Notes under the pieces: generated by a model
The model's input: the letters and a program-made list of their open reading frames with translations, nothing else
Databases searched by the model: none
Told to the model about the DNA's origin: nothing
In this document: positions 16,539 to 26,625 of the stretch, one piece after another
How positions within the stretch are numbered: the stretch's first letter is position 1
How the letters are laid out: the number at the start of each line of letters is the position of its first letter
Position numbers and translations under genes: made by a program
Source: Bacteroidia bacterium
GTDB lineage: Bacteria > Bacteroidota > Bacteroidia > UKL13-3
NCBI GenBank assembly: GCA_025454875.1
Contig: JALONP010000017.1
Span: 1-64,000, forward strand
Reading direction: 5' to 3'
DNA length: 64,000 bases

Positions 16539-18143
16539 CTACAAAGCTGTTGGGTTAAGTAATTGACGGTAATTGTTGAATCCTTTTAAAGCTTGCTGTA
16601 CCGTTGGGTCTGTAGCATTTACTACCGTAAAATAACCCATATCTCGCCAAAGTTGGCGGGCAATTAGTGCCTTTAATTGTTTTTGCAAATAAGGAGTTGC
16701 TTCTTTAATTAGCGTTTGGTTAGCATGTATACCTTTACTTGCTGCAAATCCAATAAATACAGTCGTAACATTTTCGGCAAACCGCCTTTGAAAATCAATT
16801 GGGTTGGAATAAACGGACAAACGTTTTCGGTTCTTATCTACAAAAGAAAATGCAAATTGATTAAGCAGGCCCGCTTCAAGCAAACGAATGGTATACTCAT
16901 TTCGGTAGCTTGTATCAATTGGTACAAAAACATCTGGCATGATACCGCCTTTGCTAAACACAACCCTGCCCGAAGCAGTTCGATACTTGGTTGTATCTAC
17001 TTGTTTTACTTTTGATGAATCAATTAACTCCCCATCTTCAAAACGATGGTACACCTCACCTTCGTAAGCATCATAGCCTTTATCATAAGGTTTTTGGATG
17101 CTTCTTCCCGAAGGTGTATAATAACGTGCCACGGTAATGCGCACCATCGAACCATCTGATAGTTCAAATGGCTCTTGAACCAAACCTTTACCAAACGACC
17201 TGCGGCCAACAACAATTCCTCGATCCCAATCTTGAACTGCACCCGAAACAATTTCACTTGCAGATGCCGATTGTTCATTAATTAAAACAGCCAAACTTCC
17301 CTTTTCAAAAATGCCCTTGTTGGTTGACTTATAATCCTTTAACGGTTGCTTACGTCCTTTGGTGTACACAATCATTTTGTTTCCAGCCAACAGTTCATCA
17401 CATATATCAATTGCTGCGGTAAGGTACCCTCCAGGATTGTCTCGCAAATCGAGCACCAACTGCTTCATTCCTTGCAATTGTAGCTTTTGCAATGCGTTAA
17501 TAAACTCTTGATGGGTGTTAGCCGCAAATCGATTAATTTTAATAAATCCAGTTAGGGTATCCAACATCATGCTTACCTCTACACTGTGTAATGGTATTGT
17601 ATTGCGTATAAGGTTAATGTTTTTTGTTGTACCCAATCTCAATATAGTGACCATAACAGTCGAACCTTTAGGACCACGCAATTTTTTAAAGACCGTGTCG
17701 GTTGTAATTCCAATTCCTGCAACCCCAATAGAGTCGACCTTAATAATGCGATCGCCAGCTTGAATACCCGCTTGTTCAGAAGGTCCACCAGGGATTGCTG
17801 ATACAACCATAATGGTATCGTTGTACAACGTAAACTCAACACCAATGCCTTCAAAATTGCCTTCAAGTGGCTCGTTAGCTTTTGCTACATCTCCTGCATC
17901 AATATAAACCGAATGGGGATCAAGTTGTGTAAGCAGCTGGTTGTATGTTTCAGATTCAATTGCCTTTGTATCAATAGAATCAACATAGGTTTGGTCGAGT
18001 AAATTGAGAATTTCTGCTAGTTTAAACCTTCCTGCATTACCCCAAGAACCAACTGTACCAGGCCTAAGCCATATACCTATTAAAATTCCCAGAGCTATCA
18101 ACACTCCGTATATAAATGGTTGCCATTTGCTACTCTTGTTCAT
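16539..18143 (-). CDS. ctpA: C-terminal processing peptidase, S41 family
   Basis: A periplasmic serine protease that trims the C-termini of substrate proteins. The 534-aa protein starts with an N-terminal anchor helix (FIYGVLIALGILIGIWL). A PDZ domain at about 85-175 (GIGVEFTLYND, GGPSEQAGIQAGDRI) is followed by the S41 catalytic core. SASASEI at residues 292-298 holds the catalytic Ser (probably Ser294) and FGKGLVQ holds the general base Lys319, 25 residues later as in other members. A C-terminal region of about 100 residues ends the protein. It is transcribed from a strong TTTG-N18-TATCTTTG promoter that overlaps the start region of the divergent kinase gene. Confidence 0.95.
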   Translation of the reverse strand: MNKSSKWQPFIYGVLIALGILIGIWLRPGTVGSWGNAGRFKLAEILNLLDQTYVDSIDTKAIESETYNQLLTQLDPHSVYIDAGDVAKANEPLEGNFEGIGVEFTLYNDTIMVVSAIPGGPSEQAGIQAGDRIIKVDSIGVAGIGITTDTVFKKLRGPKGSTVMVTILRLGTTKNINLIRNTIPLHSVEVSMMLDTLTGFIKINRFAANTHQEFINALQKLQLQGMKQLVLDLRDNPGGYLTAAIDICDELLAGNKMIVYTKGRKQPLKDYKSTNKGIFEKGSLAVLINEQSASASEIVSGAVQDWDRGIVVGRRSFGKGLVQEPFELSDGSMVRITVARYYTPSGRSIQKPYDKGYDAYEGEVYHRFEDGELIDSSKVKQVDTTKYRTASGRVVFSKGGIMPDVFVPIDTSYRNEYTIRLLEAGLLNQFAFSFVDKNRKRLSVYSNPIDFQRRFAENVTTVFIGFAASKGIHANQTLIKEATPYLQKQLKALIARQLWRDMGYFTVVNATDPTVQQALKGFNNYRQLLNPTAL

Positions 18144-18162
18144 GGATATTTGCGTGAGGTTT

Positions 18163-18192
18163 CAAAGATAATAAGTATCAAACACCAACAAA
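18163..18192 (-). promoter_or_regulatory. Promoter of ctpA (TTTG-N18-TATCTTTG)
   Basis: Read on the minus strand, TTTG (18192-18189) is followed after 18 nt by TATCTTTG (18170-18163), a full match to the Bacteroidota housekeeping promoter. It ends 20 bp before the ctpA ATG and lies within the leader of the divergent kinase gene. Confidence 0.75.
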
Positions 18193-18199
18193 GCAATAC

Positions 18200-19048
18200 A
18201 TGAAATTGATAGCTGATAGCGGTTCAACTAAAACACATTGGGTAGTGCTCAATAACAATGAAGTGGTGCTTGAACACCATACACAAGGAATCAATCCGTA
18301 TTACCAAAACACAGAAGCAATTGAAACATTATTGCGAGCAGAATTAATACCCGCCTTATCACCCAATATTTGCAGTGCATTAAAGCAAATTTTTTACTAT
18401 GGTGCCGGCTGTTCATCTCCATCATTATGCACAATCGTAGAAAATTCATTACGTTCCTTAATTGATAATGCAGACATCACTGTTAACCATGATTTGCTTG
18501 CTGCTGCTCGTGCCGGTTGTGGCAATCAAAAAGGTATTGCCATTATATTAGGAACGGGCTCCAATTCTTGCCTTTACAATGGAACAGACATTATTGCCAA
18601 CCAACCATCTTTAGGGTTTATGTTAGGTGACGAGGGCAGCGGTGGATATATTGGCAAACAACTATTGATACATTATTTATACCGAGAACTTCCAACTGAT
18701 TTGGCGGAAGCATTCAGCAACACTTACCAACTGAATAAAGAAAATATCTTAGAACATATTTACCAAAAACCGATGCCAAATAGGTTTGCTGCAAGTTTTA
18801 CTCCTTTTATCTCAAAACATCTAGCACATCCATATTTGCAGCAGCTTGTATCAGACGCCTTCGATGCTTTTTTTAAGCATCATGTTTCATCGTATAATCA
18901 ATACCAACAGTATCCCTTGGCGGCAATCGGATCAATTGCTACTGTTTTCGAGAAACAACTTAGAACCACTGCAAAACGATATGGTGTGAACATTAGCCAA
19001 ATTATTAAAGAACCTATTCAAGGACTTATTCAATTTCATACCTTATGA
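18200..19048 (+). CDS. BadF/BadG-type N-acetylhexosamine kinase (MurK-like)
   Basis: An ASKHA-fold sugar kinase of 282 aa. Phosphate-1 motif IADSGSTKTHWVVL lies at residues 3-16, the acidic Asp-containing NHDLLAAARAG segment near residue 94, and the GTGSNS loop plus LGDEGSGGYIG around 117-153. Family members phosphorylate N-acetylglucosamine and, in Tannerella forsythia, N-acetylmuramic acid (MurK, in an operon with murQ). Here it overlaps murQ by 4 bp, so MurNAc kinase is the best guess: it would make MurNAc-6-phosphate for MurQ. A GlcNAc kinase remains possible. No transporter gene is adjacent. Confidence 0.85.
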   Translation: MKLIADSGSTKTHWVVLNNNEVVLEHHTQGINPYYQNTEAIETLLRAELIPALSPNICSALKQIFYYGAGCSSPSLCTIVENSLRSLIDNADITVNHDLLAAARAGCGNQKGIAIILGTGSNSCLYNGTDIIANQPSLGFMLGDEGSGGYIGKQLLIHYLYRELPTDLAEAFSNTYQLNKENILEHIYQKPMPNRFAASFTPFISKHLAHPYLQQLVSDAFDAFFKHHVSSYNQYQQYPLAAIGSIATVFEKQLRTTAKRYGVNISQIIKEPIQGLIQFHTL

Positions 19049-19896
19049 AAAAAACCAGTATTGAACGTATTACCGAAAAAAGCTCAAAGTACAATCATCT
19101 TGAAAAAATGAGCACGGCACAATTGATTAAAAACATCAATAAAGAAGATCAGTCAGTACCTAAAGCCGTCAAAAAAGCATTTTCACAAATAGAACAACTC
19201 ATTGAAGCAACCTATACCCGAATGAAAAAAGGTGGAAGGCTTTTTTACATTGGCGCAGGAACAAGCGGCAGATTAGGTATTGTGGATGCGAGCGAATGTC
19301 CACCTACTTTTGGGGTGCAGCATGGGTTGGTGATAGGTATTATTGCTGGCGGTGATAAGGCCATTCGCAAAGCAGTTGAATTTGCAGAAGATGATACCAA
19401 GCAAGGATGGAAAGATTTAAAATCATTTAACATTACCAAAAAAGACATGGTTGTTGGCATAGCGGCAAGTGGAACCACTCCATATGTAGTTGGAGCATTA
19501 AAACAGGCGGCTAAAGCAGGCGTTGGAACAGGTTGTATTGTATGCAACCAAAACTCTCCAGTTGCAAAAGCTGCGCAGTTTCCTGTTGAAATTATTGTAG
19601 GACCAGAGTTTGTTACCGGTAGCACTCGAATGAAAAGTGGCACGGCTCAAAAAATGGTCTTGAATATGCTAAGCACTGCAGTGATGATTAAACTTGGACG
19701 TGTAAAAGGAAATAAAATGGTGGATATGACACCAACCAATAACAAATTGGTTGAACGAGGTGTGCTGATGATACAAGAAGAGTTGCATGTAAGTATCAAA
19801 CAAGCAAATGCGTTGTTACAAAAACATGGTAACGTTCGCAAGGCAGTTGCTGCGGCAATGGTATCTAAAAAACGCATACCACCAAAACGTAGTTAA
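19045..19896 (+). CDS. murQ: N-acetylmuramic acid 6-phosphate etherase
   Basis: Cleaves the D-lactyl ether of MurNAc-6-phosphate to give GlcNAc-6-phosphate, in cell-wall recycling. The 283-aa protein has an SIS domain with GAGTSGRLGIVDASECPPTFG near residues 70-90, including the catalytic Glu of SECPP, and the second-domain motifs AEDD and GSTRMKSGTAQKMVLNML. It is about 15-20 residues shorter than E. coli MurQ at the C-terminus, where it ends in a basic tail (KKRIPPKRS). Translation is coupled to the upstream kinase by an ATGA overlap. Confidence 0.95.
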   Translation: MKKTSIERITEKSSKYNHLEKMSTAQLIKNINKEDQSVPKAVKKAFSQIEQLIEATYTRMKKGGRLFYIGAGTSGRLGIVDASECPPTFGVQHGLVIGIIAGGDKAIRKAVEFAEDDTKQGWKDLKSFNITKKDMVVGIAASGTTPYVVGALKQAAKAGVGTGCIVCNQNSPVAKAAQFPVEIIVGPEFVTGSTRMKSGTAQKMVLNMLSTAVMIKLGRVKGNKMVDMTPTNNKLVERGVLMIQEELHVSIKQANALLQKHGNVRKAVAAAMVSKKRIPPKRS

Positions 19897-19908
19897 TTCA
19901 TATAGCGT

Positions 19909-20325
19909 TTACACCTTTTTTTGAACCAACAATGTAGCGAGGTAAACCATTGGCAAATAACCGAACACCAAGTCTAGTATTGTAAACCAAACAGGTGATG
20001 GCAACATGATAACATTGATAATACCACCTAATAGAAAAAACATACCTACAATGATAGCCACTGCATATCTGCCGTTATTCGCTACTTTAAGGGCGATCCA
20101 AGCTCCAAGCAAAGTTCCCAAAGCGTGAGCCAAAAAAGGCATCACAAAATGTTCAGGACCCATTAAGTGCATAGATGCTTTAAGCCCTTCCATTGTATTT
20201 AAATCCGCTCCCTCTGGTGGTGGAATAATGAATGAGCCAATATTGAGTATTCCCATATTGAGGATACTACCGCCAACTAATCCGAGTACGACTGCAAGGA
20301 TATTTTTGATAACTGGATTTTTCAT
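19909..20325 (-). CDS. Hypothetical four-helix membrane protein
   Basis: A 138-aa protein with four hydrophobic helices and a short periplasmic-type loop (PPPEGADLNTMEGLKASMHLMG). The ATG at 20325 is preferred to the upstream 20361 because it starts immediately before the first helix (KNPVIKNILAVVLGLVGGSI). Similar small membrane proteins occur in other Bacteroidota, but I know no function. It follows FTCD by 43 bp on the same strand and may share its transcript. Confidence 0.7.
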   Translation of the reverse strand: MKNPVIKNILAVVLGLVGGSILNMGILNIGSFIIPPPEGADLNTMEGLKASMHLMGPEHFVMPFLAHALGTLLGAWIALKVANNGRYAVAIIVGMFFLLGGIINVIMLPSPVWFTILDLVFGYLPMVYLATLLVQKKV

Positions 20326-20368
20326 ACAGCAATATACTATTTTGATCACAGAAGGTAACAATCGCCCA

Positions 20369-22060
20369 TTAGGCCACTGCAGCTTCCACCTGTTGAACCA
20401 ACTTAGCTGCTCGTTGCTCGTGTTGTTTTAATATGGTGGTGGCTTCCGTTATAAAAGTTGTTGCACGTGATTTATCTTTTAACGATTTGGCGTTAACCAA
20501 TACATTGAGGTATGCCCCTTTAACGGCAGTTACCGTACATAATACGCCAACGCCTGCATCTGTTATTGAATTTGGATTTCCTTTTTCAATCATTGCGGCT
20601 AATAAATCCAATGCGGCATTTGCCAATTGCATGGTGCGCAAGGGCACTTCACACGCATACACCGTTGCCGATTCAATGGCGCTTGTTCGAATCGCTTTTT
20701 CAGCATCGGTTTGTTTAGGTAATCCAAATGCATTCATAATTGCATTAAATGCTGCGGTATCTTCATCTACAATTTGCAACAACGAAGCTTGCAAGGTTTG
20801 TCCTTTCTCAGCCCAATCACTAAAGAATGTTACTTGATCTTCCCAACCGCGTTTACCGGCAGAAAGATTAGCAACCATATTGCCTAAAGCTATACCCATG
20901 GTGCCCGCATACGCGCTAATTGAACCTCCACCTGGAGCAGGGCTTTCGCTTGCGGTTTCATTTGCAAACGACCGTAAATCCATGCGAATGAGTTTTTCAT
21001 TTTGGGCATTGCGCAACTTGTATTCAATAATTTTTTGATTGGGATCAAACGGAGCAAGTTCGTCTAGCCCCAAAGATTTAACTGCAATATGAATCAACTC
21101 AGCTTCGCTTACACCAACACTCCTGCCTTGTTTGCGTAAGTAATGCTTGCCAGCATCCAATAATGCATTTAATGGGATGAGTCCCACCAATTCAGATCCC
21201 GTAACCCGTACGCCTCTGCTTTGAGCGCTTCTGCATACTTCATCAAAAGCTTGGTGAACCGAAGTGACTTTATAATTGATGAGGTTCATTGAAATCTGCG
21301 CAATCTTGTACTCTTCAATATACCAGCCAATTGCTTTTACTGCTTTTAATGTTCCTGGAATGCGCACATCATTCCCTGCTTCATCTTTCACAACCTTACC
21401 AGTAACAGGATGTCCTTCACGCTTAACTCTTCCTGCTTCCCGCACATCAAAAGCTATTGAATTGGCCAATCTTACTGATTGGGTATTTAAATTCACATTA
21501 TAGGCAATTAAAAAATCGCGCGCCCCAATTACTGTTGCACCTGCTTGTACATGCATTTGAGCAGGGCCAAAATCTGGTTTCCACTCTGGCAATTTAATTT
21601 TATCAAAAAAACCTTCGTATTCTCCTGCACGAATAACGGATAAATTATTGCGGGAGGCATTGGGTTGTGCAGCTTCATATAAGTAAACTGGTATCGACAA
21701 TTGTTCACCAACACGTTTTGCCAATTGCACAGCATAAGCAGCAGTTTCTTCCATCGAAATACCGCTTACGGGTATCAATGGGCACACATCTGTTGCGCCC
21801 ATACGTGGATGCTCTCCTTTATGCTTACTCATGTCAATGACCTTCGATGCTTGCTCAATGGCCCTGTATGCTGCTTCTATAACAGCATCGGGGTGACCAA
21901 CAAACGTAACAACAGTTCTGTTAGTCGCTTTGCCGGGGTCTACATCCAATAACTTAACGCCTTCCACCTGTTCAATAACAGAAGTAATTGATTGGATTAC
22001 TGACATATCATTGCCTTCACTAAAATTAGGCACGCACTCAATTAAAGCATGTTTATCCAT
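20369..22060 (-). CDS. ftcD: Bifunctional glutamate formimidoyltransferase/formiminotetrahydrofolate cyclodeaminase
   Basis: Last step of histidine degradation. The formimino group of formiminoglutamate is passed to tetrahydrofolate, then cyclised with release of ammonia. The 563-aa fusion carries the transferase in residues about 1-325 (ECVPNFSEGND, HKGEHPRMGATDVCPLIPV). The cyclodeaminase occupies about 360-563 (SESPAPGGGSISAYAG, GNPNSITDAGVGV). The ATG at 22060 matches the conserved MDKxLIECVPNFSEG start; the reading to 22096 is less likely. In many bacteria the two activities are separate genes; the fused form occurs in animals and many Bacteroidota. No other hut genes lie nearby. Confidence 0.95.
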   Translation of the reverse strand: MDKHALIECVPNFSEGNDMSVIQSITSVIEQVEGVKLLDVDPGKATNRTVVTFVGHPDAVIEAAYRAIEQASKVIDMSKHKGEHPRMGATDVCPLIPVSGISMEETAAYAVQLAKRVGEQLSIPVYLYEAAQPNASRNNLSVIRAGEYEGFFDKIKLPEWKPDFGPAQMHVQAGATVIGARDFLIAYNVNLNTQSVRLANSIAFDVREAGRVKREGHPVTGKVVKDEAGNDVRIPGTLKAVKAIGWYIEEYKIAQISMNLINYKVTSVHQAFDEVCRSAQSRGVRVTGSELVGLIPLNALLDAGKHYLRKQGRSVGVSEAELIHIAVKSLGLDELAPFDPNQKIIEYKLRNAQNEKLIRMDLRSFANETASESPAPGGGSISAYAGTMGIALGNMVANLSAGKRGWEDQVTFFSDWAEKGQTLQASLLQIVDEDTAAFNAIMNAFGLPKQTDAEKAIRTSAIESATVYACEVPLRTMQLANAALDLLAAMIEKGNPNSITDAGVGVLCTVTAVKGAYLNVLVNAKSLKDKSRATTFITEATTILKQHEQRAAKLVQQVEAAVA

Positions 22061-22085
22061 TGTGTTTGTTTTTGGTAGTAAGCCG

Positions 22086-22093
22086 CGAAAGTA
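22086..22093 (-). promoter_or_regulatory. Candidate -7 element of ftcD
   Basis: Reads TACTTTCG on the minus strand, 25 bp upstream of the chosen ATG at 22060. If real, transcription starts after the alternative ATG at 22096, supporting the shorter protein. Confidence 0.45.
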
Positions 22094-22103
22094 CATAAAA
22101 AAA

Positions 22104-22135
22104 CAATAGCCCGAAGCGGATGCTTCGGGCTATTG
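22104..22135 (-). terminator. Strong rho-independent terminator
   Basis: A perfect 14-bp stem (CAATAGCCCGAAGC) with a 4-nt loop. Read on the minus strand it is followed directly by TTTTTTT. It terminates the giant T9SS gene ending at 22157, insulating ftcD. Confidence 0.92.
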
Positions 22136-22156
22136 AAAGGCTATAGCCTTACGCGA

Positions 22157-25100
22157 TTATTCTTTTAACAATTTTTGTGTTTCAGTAATACCGTTCAGTT
22201 TAGTACGAACAATGTACATCCCGTTGCCAAGTTTTTGCAAACCAGTTGTTTCAATATTTGACAACCCTGCTTTAACTGACTCTGAGGCTTGGTACACTAT
22301 TCTACCTGTAACATCCAATACAGTTACTTCCAATATTCCGTCACGCTCACTATCAACCGCAATTGAAACTTCATTGCTAAATGGATTCGGGTATGCAGTA
22401 GCCTTATTCGTAATAGCTACTTCTGATAGTACGGTAACGATTGGCGTAGTTGTTTGCGCTCCACTAAAATCGCGTTGCACAAGTCGGTAATAGAGTTTAC
22501 GTGCACCTGCTGTTACAAATGCGTTTTGATCAACCCAAGCATATCGGGTATTTGAATTGGTTGTTCCTTTACCTTGAACAAACCCAACTTGGGTAAAGTT
22601 ACGTCCGTTTGTAGAGCGTTCAACATAAAACCCTGCATTATCCAACTCGTTTGCTGTAGCCCAATTTAAGGTAACATCTGTACGCGTATTTTTACCAGTA
22701 AAGTATAAAAGCGATACAGGAAGCACCATACCTGTTGCACCTAAAGTTATTTGTTTCGTAAAATCTCCTGCAATCAAACGCATGGTTACCGTTTGCAAAG
22801 CTGGATCAACCGCATTGGCAGTATCTGCTTCTATCCACCCCCCGTTGGCGCCATTTGCCCTTGTAAACATACGCAAGTCGGTTTGTACTGCAGCTAATGA
22901 TACGCCTGATATAGAAAATGTTGCTTCAGCACTATCCATTGTACCAGAACCATAACGGTATACAACCCAGTTGTTAATATTGGTATTGGTTACGGTACCT
23001 GGAGAAACACTTGGCAAGGTTCCTCCTGGCAAACCACTAAATCTGTGAATATATACCTGGTTAGAATCAACTTGATTAAATACATTAAGAGCAATATTAG
23101 TTCCAGCAAAATTAAATACACCAGAGGCATTAACTGTTTGATTGCTAACAACCGGAAGGCCTAACGGAATACTTGAAGTTGTAAATGTTGGGTTACTAAT
23201 TAAGGCTGCTGCATTGCAATTACCAGAAGCATCAGCCATTGATGTAGAAACTATTTCGTCAGCCCTCCAATAAACCTTTAAGTGTGAGTTGGCAAAATTA
23301 GCCAATCGGGTATGCATCTGACTTCTAATTTCATGTTGGCTTCTAACTGTATCCCATATTTTAATTTCATCCAAACTTCCTATAAAATAATTTGAAGCTC
23401 CATTAGTACCAGCACCCACGTATAGCGGTCTGGTATTACCCATAATGGTTCCAGTAATTGCTTTTACTCCAGCTAATTCTCCATTAATGTACAAACGAGC
23501 CTCGGCTCCATCATAAACAGCCGCAACATGCGCGTAAGTTAAAAATGGAACTGCACGATTGGAAACAACAGAGTCTATACCATTTGTCGTTAGCATTTTA
23601 AATACAAGCGTGTCTCCTGCCTTTAAATAAAGCGAATATTCAGGAACAGCGGCAGATGAATCTTTATTGAGGATTACACGGGTACCTGTGGCTGCCGAAT
23701 TAACCCAGGCTTCAAGTGTTAATTTATCAGTAGTAATATCAATAGAAGGTTTGTTCTCAACAAAACCATATTGTCCAGAACTAATGTTTAATTGATTACC
23801 TGCATTTGTATAAGTATTGATATCAGAAACTGTAAATTGGTAGGTAAACGTATCATTACCTATTTGAGCGTCTGCAGCCATTACTGTCCAAACCTTCATA
23901 GTGTATGTTCCAACGGTTGTTGGATTAAATAATGTAGATAAATTGAATGCCAAAGTTGCTCCACTATTTAAAGTTGTTGTGAAGGTATCTGAGGACGTTG
24001 AACTAACAGGGCCTGTAATTGAACTTTGAACAATAAAACTTGATTGAGCATTGATACCATAATTAAAAACATTCACTTCAGGATTGAATGCTGGCGTGCC
24101 CTGAATTACGTTTATGCATGGCAAGATAACACCTGTAGCTCCTATATCATTTGCTTCTTGCAAACGCGGCTCAATCATAAAACGGAAAGGATTATTTGGC
24201 GCAAAATCATTCCAAGTTGTTGAGCCAGTTGGTGAAGCAAAATAAAATGTTGCCGGCCTTATTGGTGACTCCGTTTGGTAAGCAAATGCTGCATTGGTTG
24301 TACCAGTTTGTCGAACACCAACAAAAAAGCTACCGCTAATTGGTACTGGTGGATTTACAATAATTGTGTTTAAACCTGTAACAGAAGTAAATGGAGCAGA
24401 GGTCCATAAATTAGTGCCTGGAACACCAGTAACAGCAGTATCCCATATTCCTATACTTAAGGTTTGTCCTCCAGTATTAAAGTTTACACCAATTTGATTG
24501 ATGCTATTGGAACCAGTATAAGGAAACTTGGCTACGAAATCACCTGTTCCTCCAGTAAAACCAACACCACCATCAGATGGCCTAAATGGCTCAGCATAAC
24601 CATAGGTATTTGAAGTGATTACTTGAATAAGGGATAATCTGTTGTTTGTGTTATTCGAATCCGTTTCTACACTTACTATAACAGTATCAACCCCAAGATT
24701 AGAATAATTAAAAGCAGGTAAATCAACTGTTGCCGACCCACCAGGTGCCAGAGGAGGCAGACTCACCGAATCGAGAAAGCTATTCACCCCAGAAATTTGA
24801 ATATAAGCCTTGTAGCCAACATTTTCATTTCCTAAGTTAAAAATACGAGCCCTAACAGTATGCGGATTTGCATATGGTATTGCTACTTTTCCTAATGTGT
24901 AAATGTTAGTAGGTTGAAAGTCGATATAGGCAGATGTTCCCTCATACGCACCTATACTTGGGTTTGGTCCTCTTAACGCACCTGTAATATCTGTTGTGAT
25001 ACCTGTTGCGATAGGCCCAACCAATAATGCAGGAGTTGTTGTTCCAATTTTACCCCTTCCCCCACTTGTAGTTGCTATAATTGGATTCGTCCCAAGCGAT

Positions 25101-26476
25101 CCCAAATCTTGTGCTGTACCTACCTGCCAATCTGCAAACGTATTCCTGTTTAAGCCCCCTATAAATCCTACCACAAAGCGAGCATTGGCTGGAACTACAT
25201 AATAAATATTTGTATCAATGGTAATATTTGTATTAGCAGTTGCACTTCGCACGCAATAACTTGTTCCTGTTGCATTATTACCAGGTTGACGTGTATTAAA
25301 AAAGATATTGCCTCTTATTTGAACAGTAGTTGAAGCAGCGCTGTTTAACAATAAACACCCACTTAAATCACTAGAACCGGTATTAGCAGCAGAACCAGTT
25401 AAAGCAATGGTATTAAACAATATTCGAACACCTCCACCTGCATTTAAAAGAATACCCCATGTATTATTGGTAATTGTATTAGAACCATGTCCATTCAAAT
25501 TGGTTATAACATTGTTTGAGATAACAGTATTAGAAGCAGCAGTAGTTGCCAAAAAAATACCCTGACCCGACCGAAACAATGTAATTGTTGTATTTCTAAT
25601 ATTGTTTATGTAGTTACCATTAATGGTAGTGTTAATGATGTTAGCTCCCAAATCCATTCCACGTACTATCGCTGTAAAATTCGTTTCGAACATATTAATA
25701 ATTTGGTTACCTTCAATACGCATCGAATCCATATTCTGGCAATTAATTCCATTAAATGACACATTTAAGGAATCAGCATCACTGCCAATCGTGTTGTTGG
25801 CAATGTAAATTGACTTACTGTAGTTGGCTACAGCAACAGCATTACCCCTTGCATAAATACCAAACCTGCATTTCATAATATTGTTACCTACAAAAGCATT
25901 GTAGTTGTTATTGATACCGCTTCCTGTAGCACTGATAACTGAGTCTGCCATGAAAATACCGAAAGTATTAACACCCCCAGTATGTCCCCCAGCTTTGATA
26001 TTACAAAACATGACCGTGTCAAATACACAACCCAAACCTGCTCCTTTGGTTGAAAGTTGAATAACTGCCGTGTTCAATGTTGAATTGGTGTTCTCGAAGG
26101 TGAGTTCGTTACCTGGATTAGTTCCAACACGGCCATCAATAGTCACGTTTTCTGCCCCTCTTAAATGAACCAGAGCACCAACAATATTACCCGAAACGGT
26201 AGCTGTTGCGCTTGGTTTAATTGTAACCTTAGTGTAAGAAGCTGAATTAAAGCCACTGCGTTCCAATCGAGCCGATGCCGACTCAATGGTGTTTGCCGAG
26301 ATAACAATGTCAACAACTCCTTGATGACTTCCGTTGTTGATGTTATCGAATGCATCCTTTAATGTACTGTACGAACCCGAAAGCGTCCCTGCGCTCGCAG
26401 ATACTGTTACTTGGGCATGAATGTTCATTGCACTGAGTAACAACAATGTGGTGATGAGATAGTAGATTTTTTTCAT
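22157..26476 (-). CDS. Giant T9SS surface protein with beta-helix and LamG domains
   Basis: A 1439-aa exported protein. Signal peptide at about 1-21 (ending NIHAQ). Residues about 30-510 form a right-handed parallel beta-helix, rich in NNTI/GNxI repeats (YINNIRNTTITLF). Then come immunoglobulin/CARDB-like sandwich segments (about 520-900), a LamG/concanavalin-like domain around 920-1090 (LEAWVNSAATGTRVI, VAAVYDGAEARLYING), and a fibronectin-like segment (LNWATANELDNAGFYVERS). The C-terminus is a T9SS type A sorting domain (AYPNPFSNEVSIAV to QKLLKE). The ATG at 26476 begins the signal peptide; an upstream GTG at 26500 is less likely. Probable adhesin or polysaccharide-binding protein; the ligand is unknown. 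Confidence 0.9.
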   Translation of the reverse strand: MKKIYYLITTLLLLSAMNIHAQVTVSASAGTLSGSYSTLKDAFDNINNGSHQGVVDIVISANTIESASARLERSGFNSASYTKVTIKPSATATVSGNIVGALVHLRGAENVTIDGRVGTNPGNELTFENTNSTLNTAVIQLSTKGAGLGCVFDTVMFCNIKAGGHTGGVNTFGIFMADSVISATGSGINNNYNAFVGNNIMKCRFGIYARGNAVAVANYSKSIYIANNTIGSDADSLNVSFNGINCQNMDSMRIEGNQIINMFETNFTAIVRGMDLGANIINTTINGNYINNIRNTTITLFRSGQGIFLATTAASNTVISNNVITNLNGHGSNTITNNTWGILLNAGGGVRILFNTIALTGSAANTGSSDLSGCLLLNSAASTTVQIRGNIFFNTRQPGNNATGTSYCVRSATANTNITIDTNIYYVVPANARFVVGFIGGLNRNTFADWQVGTAQDLGSLGTNPIIATTSGGRGKIGTTTPALLVGPIATGITTDITGALRGPNPSIGAYEGTSAYIDFQPTNIYTLGKVAIPYANPHTVRARIFNLGNENVGYKAYIQISGVNSFLDSVSLPPLAPGGSATVDLPAFNYSNLGVDTVIVSVETDSNNTNNRLSLIQVITSNTYGYAEPFRPSDGGVGFTGGTGDFVAKFPYTGSNSINQIGVNFNTGGQTLSIGIWDTAVTGVPGTNLWTSAPFTSVTGLNTIIVNPPVPISGSFFVGVRQTGTTNAAFAYQTESPIRPATFYFASPTGSTTWNDFAPNNPFRFMIEPRLQEANDIGATGVILPCINVIQGTPAFNPEVNVFNYGINAQSSFIVQSSITGPVSSTSSDTFTTTLNSGATLAFNLSTLFNPTTVGTYTMKVWTVMAADAQIGNDTFTYQFTVSDINTYTNAGNQLNISSGQYGFVENKPSIDITTDKLTLEAWVNSAATGTRVILNKDSSAAVPEYSLYLKAGDTLVFKMLTTNGIDSVVSNRAVPFLTYAHVAAVYDGAEARLYINGELAGVKAITGTIMGNTRPLYVGAGTNGASNYFIGSLDEIKIWDTVRSQHEIRSQMHTRLANFANSHLKVYWRADEIVSTSMADASGNCNAAALISNPTFTTSSIPLGLPVVSNQTVNASGVFNFAGTNIALNVFNQVDSNQVYIHRFSGLPGGTLPSVSPGTVTNTNINNWVVYRYGSGTMDSAEATFSISGVSLAAVQTDLRMFTRANGANGGWIEADTANAVDPALQTVTMRLIAGDFTKQITLGATGMVLPVSLLYFTGKNTRTDVTLNWATANELDNAGFYVERSTNGRNFTQVGFVQGKGTTNSNTRYAWVDQNAFVTAGARKLYYRLVQRDFSGAQTTTPIVTVLSEVAITNKATAYPNPFSNEVSIAVDSERDGILEVTVLDVTGRIVYQASESVKAGLSNIETTGLQKLGNGMYIVRTKLNGITETQKLLKE

Positions 26477-26625
26477 ATTCGACTGGTTTAAATGTTGCAC
26501 TAAATTATAACTAAAAACTGATAAAAGTCAATAATATTTAATGCTTTCTTAATTTTTAAGAAATCCTGATTCATTCCACTTAAGATATGCTAAATGCCAC
26601 CGAGATAATTTTGGTAAAATAGCCT

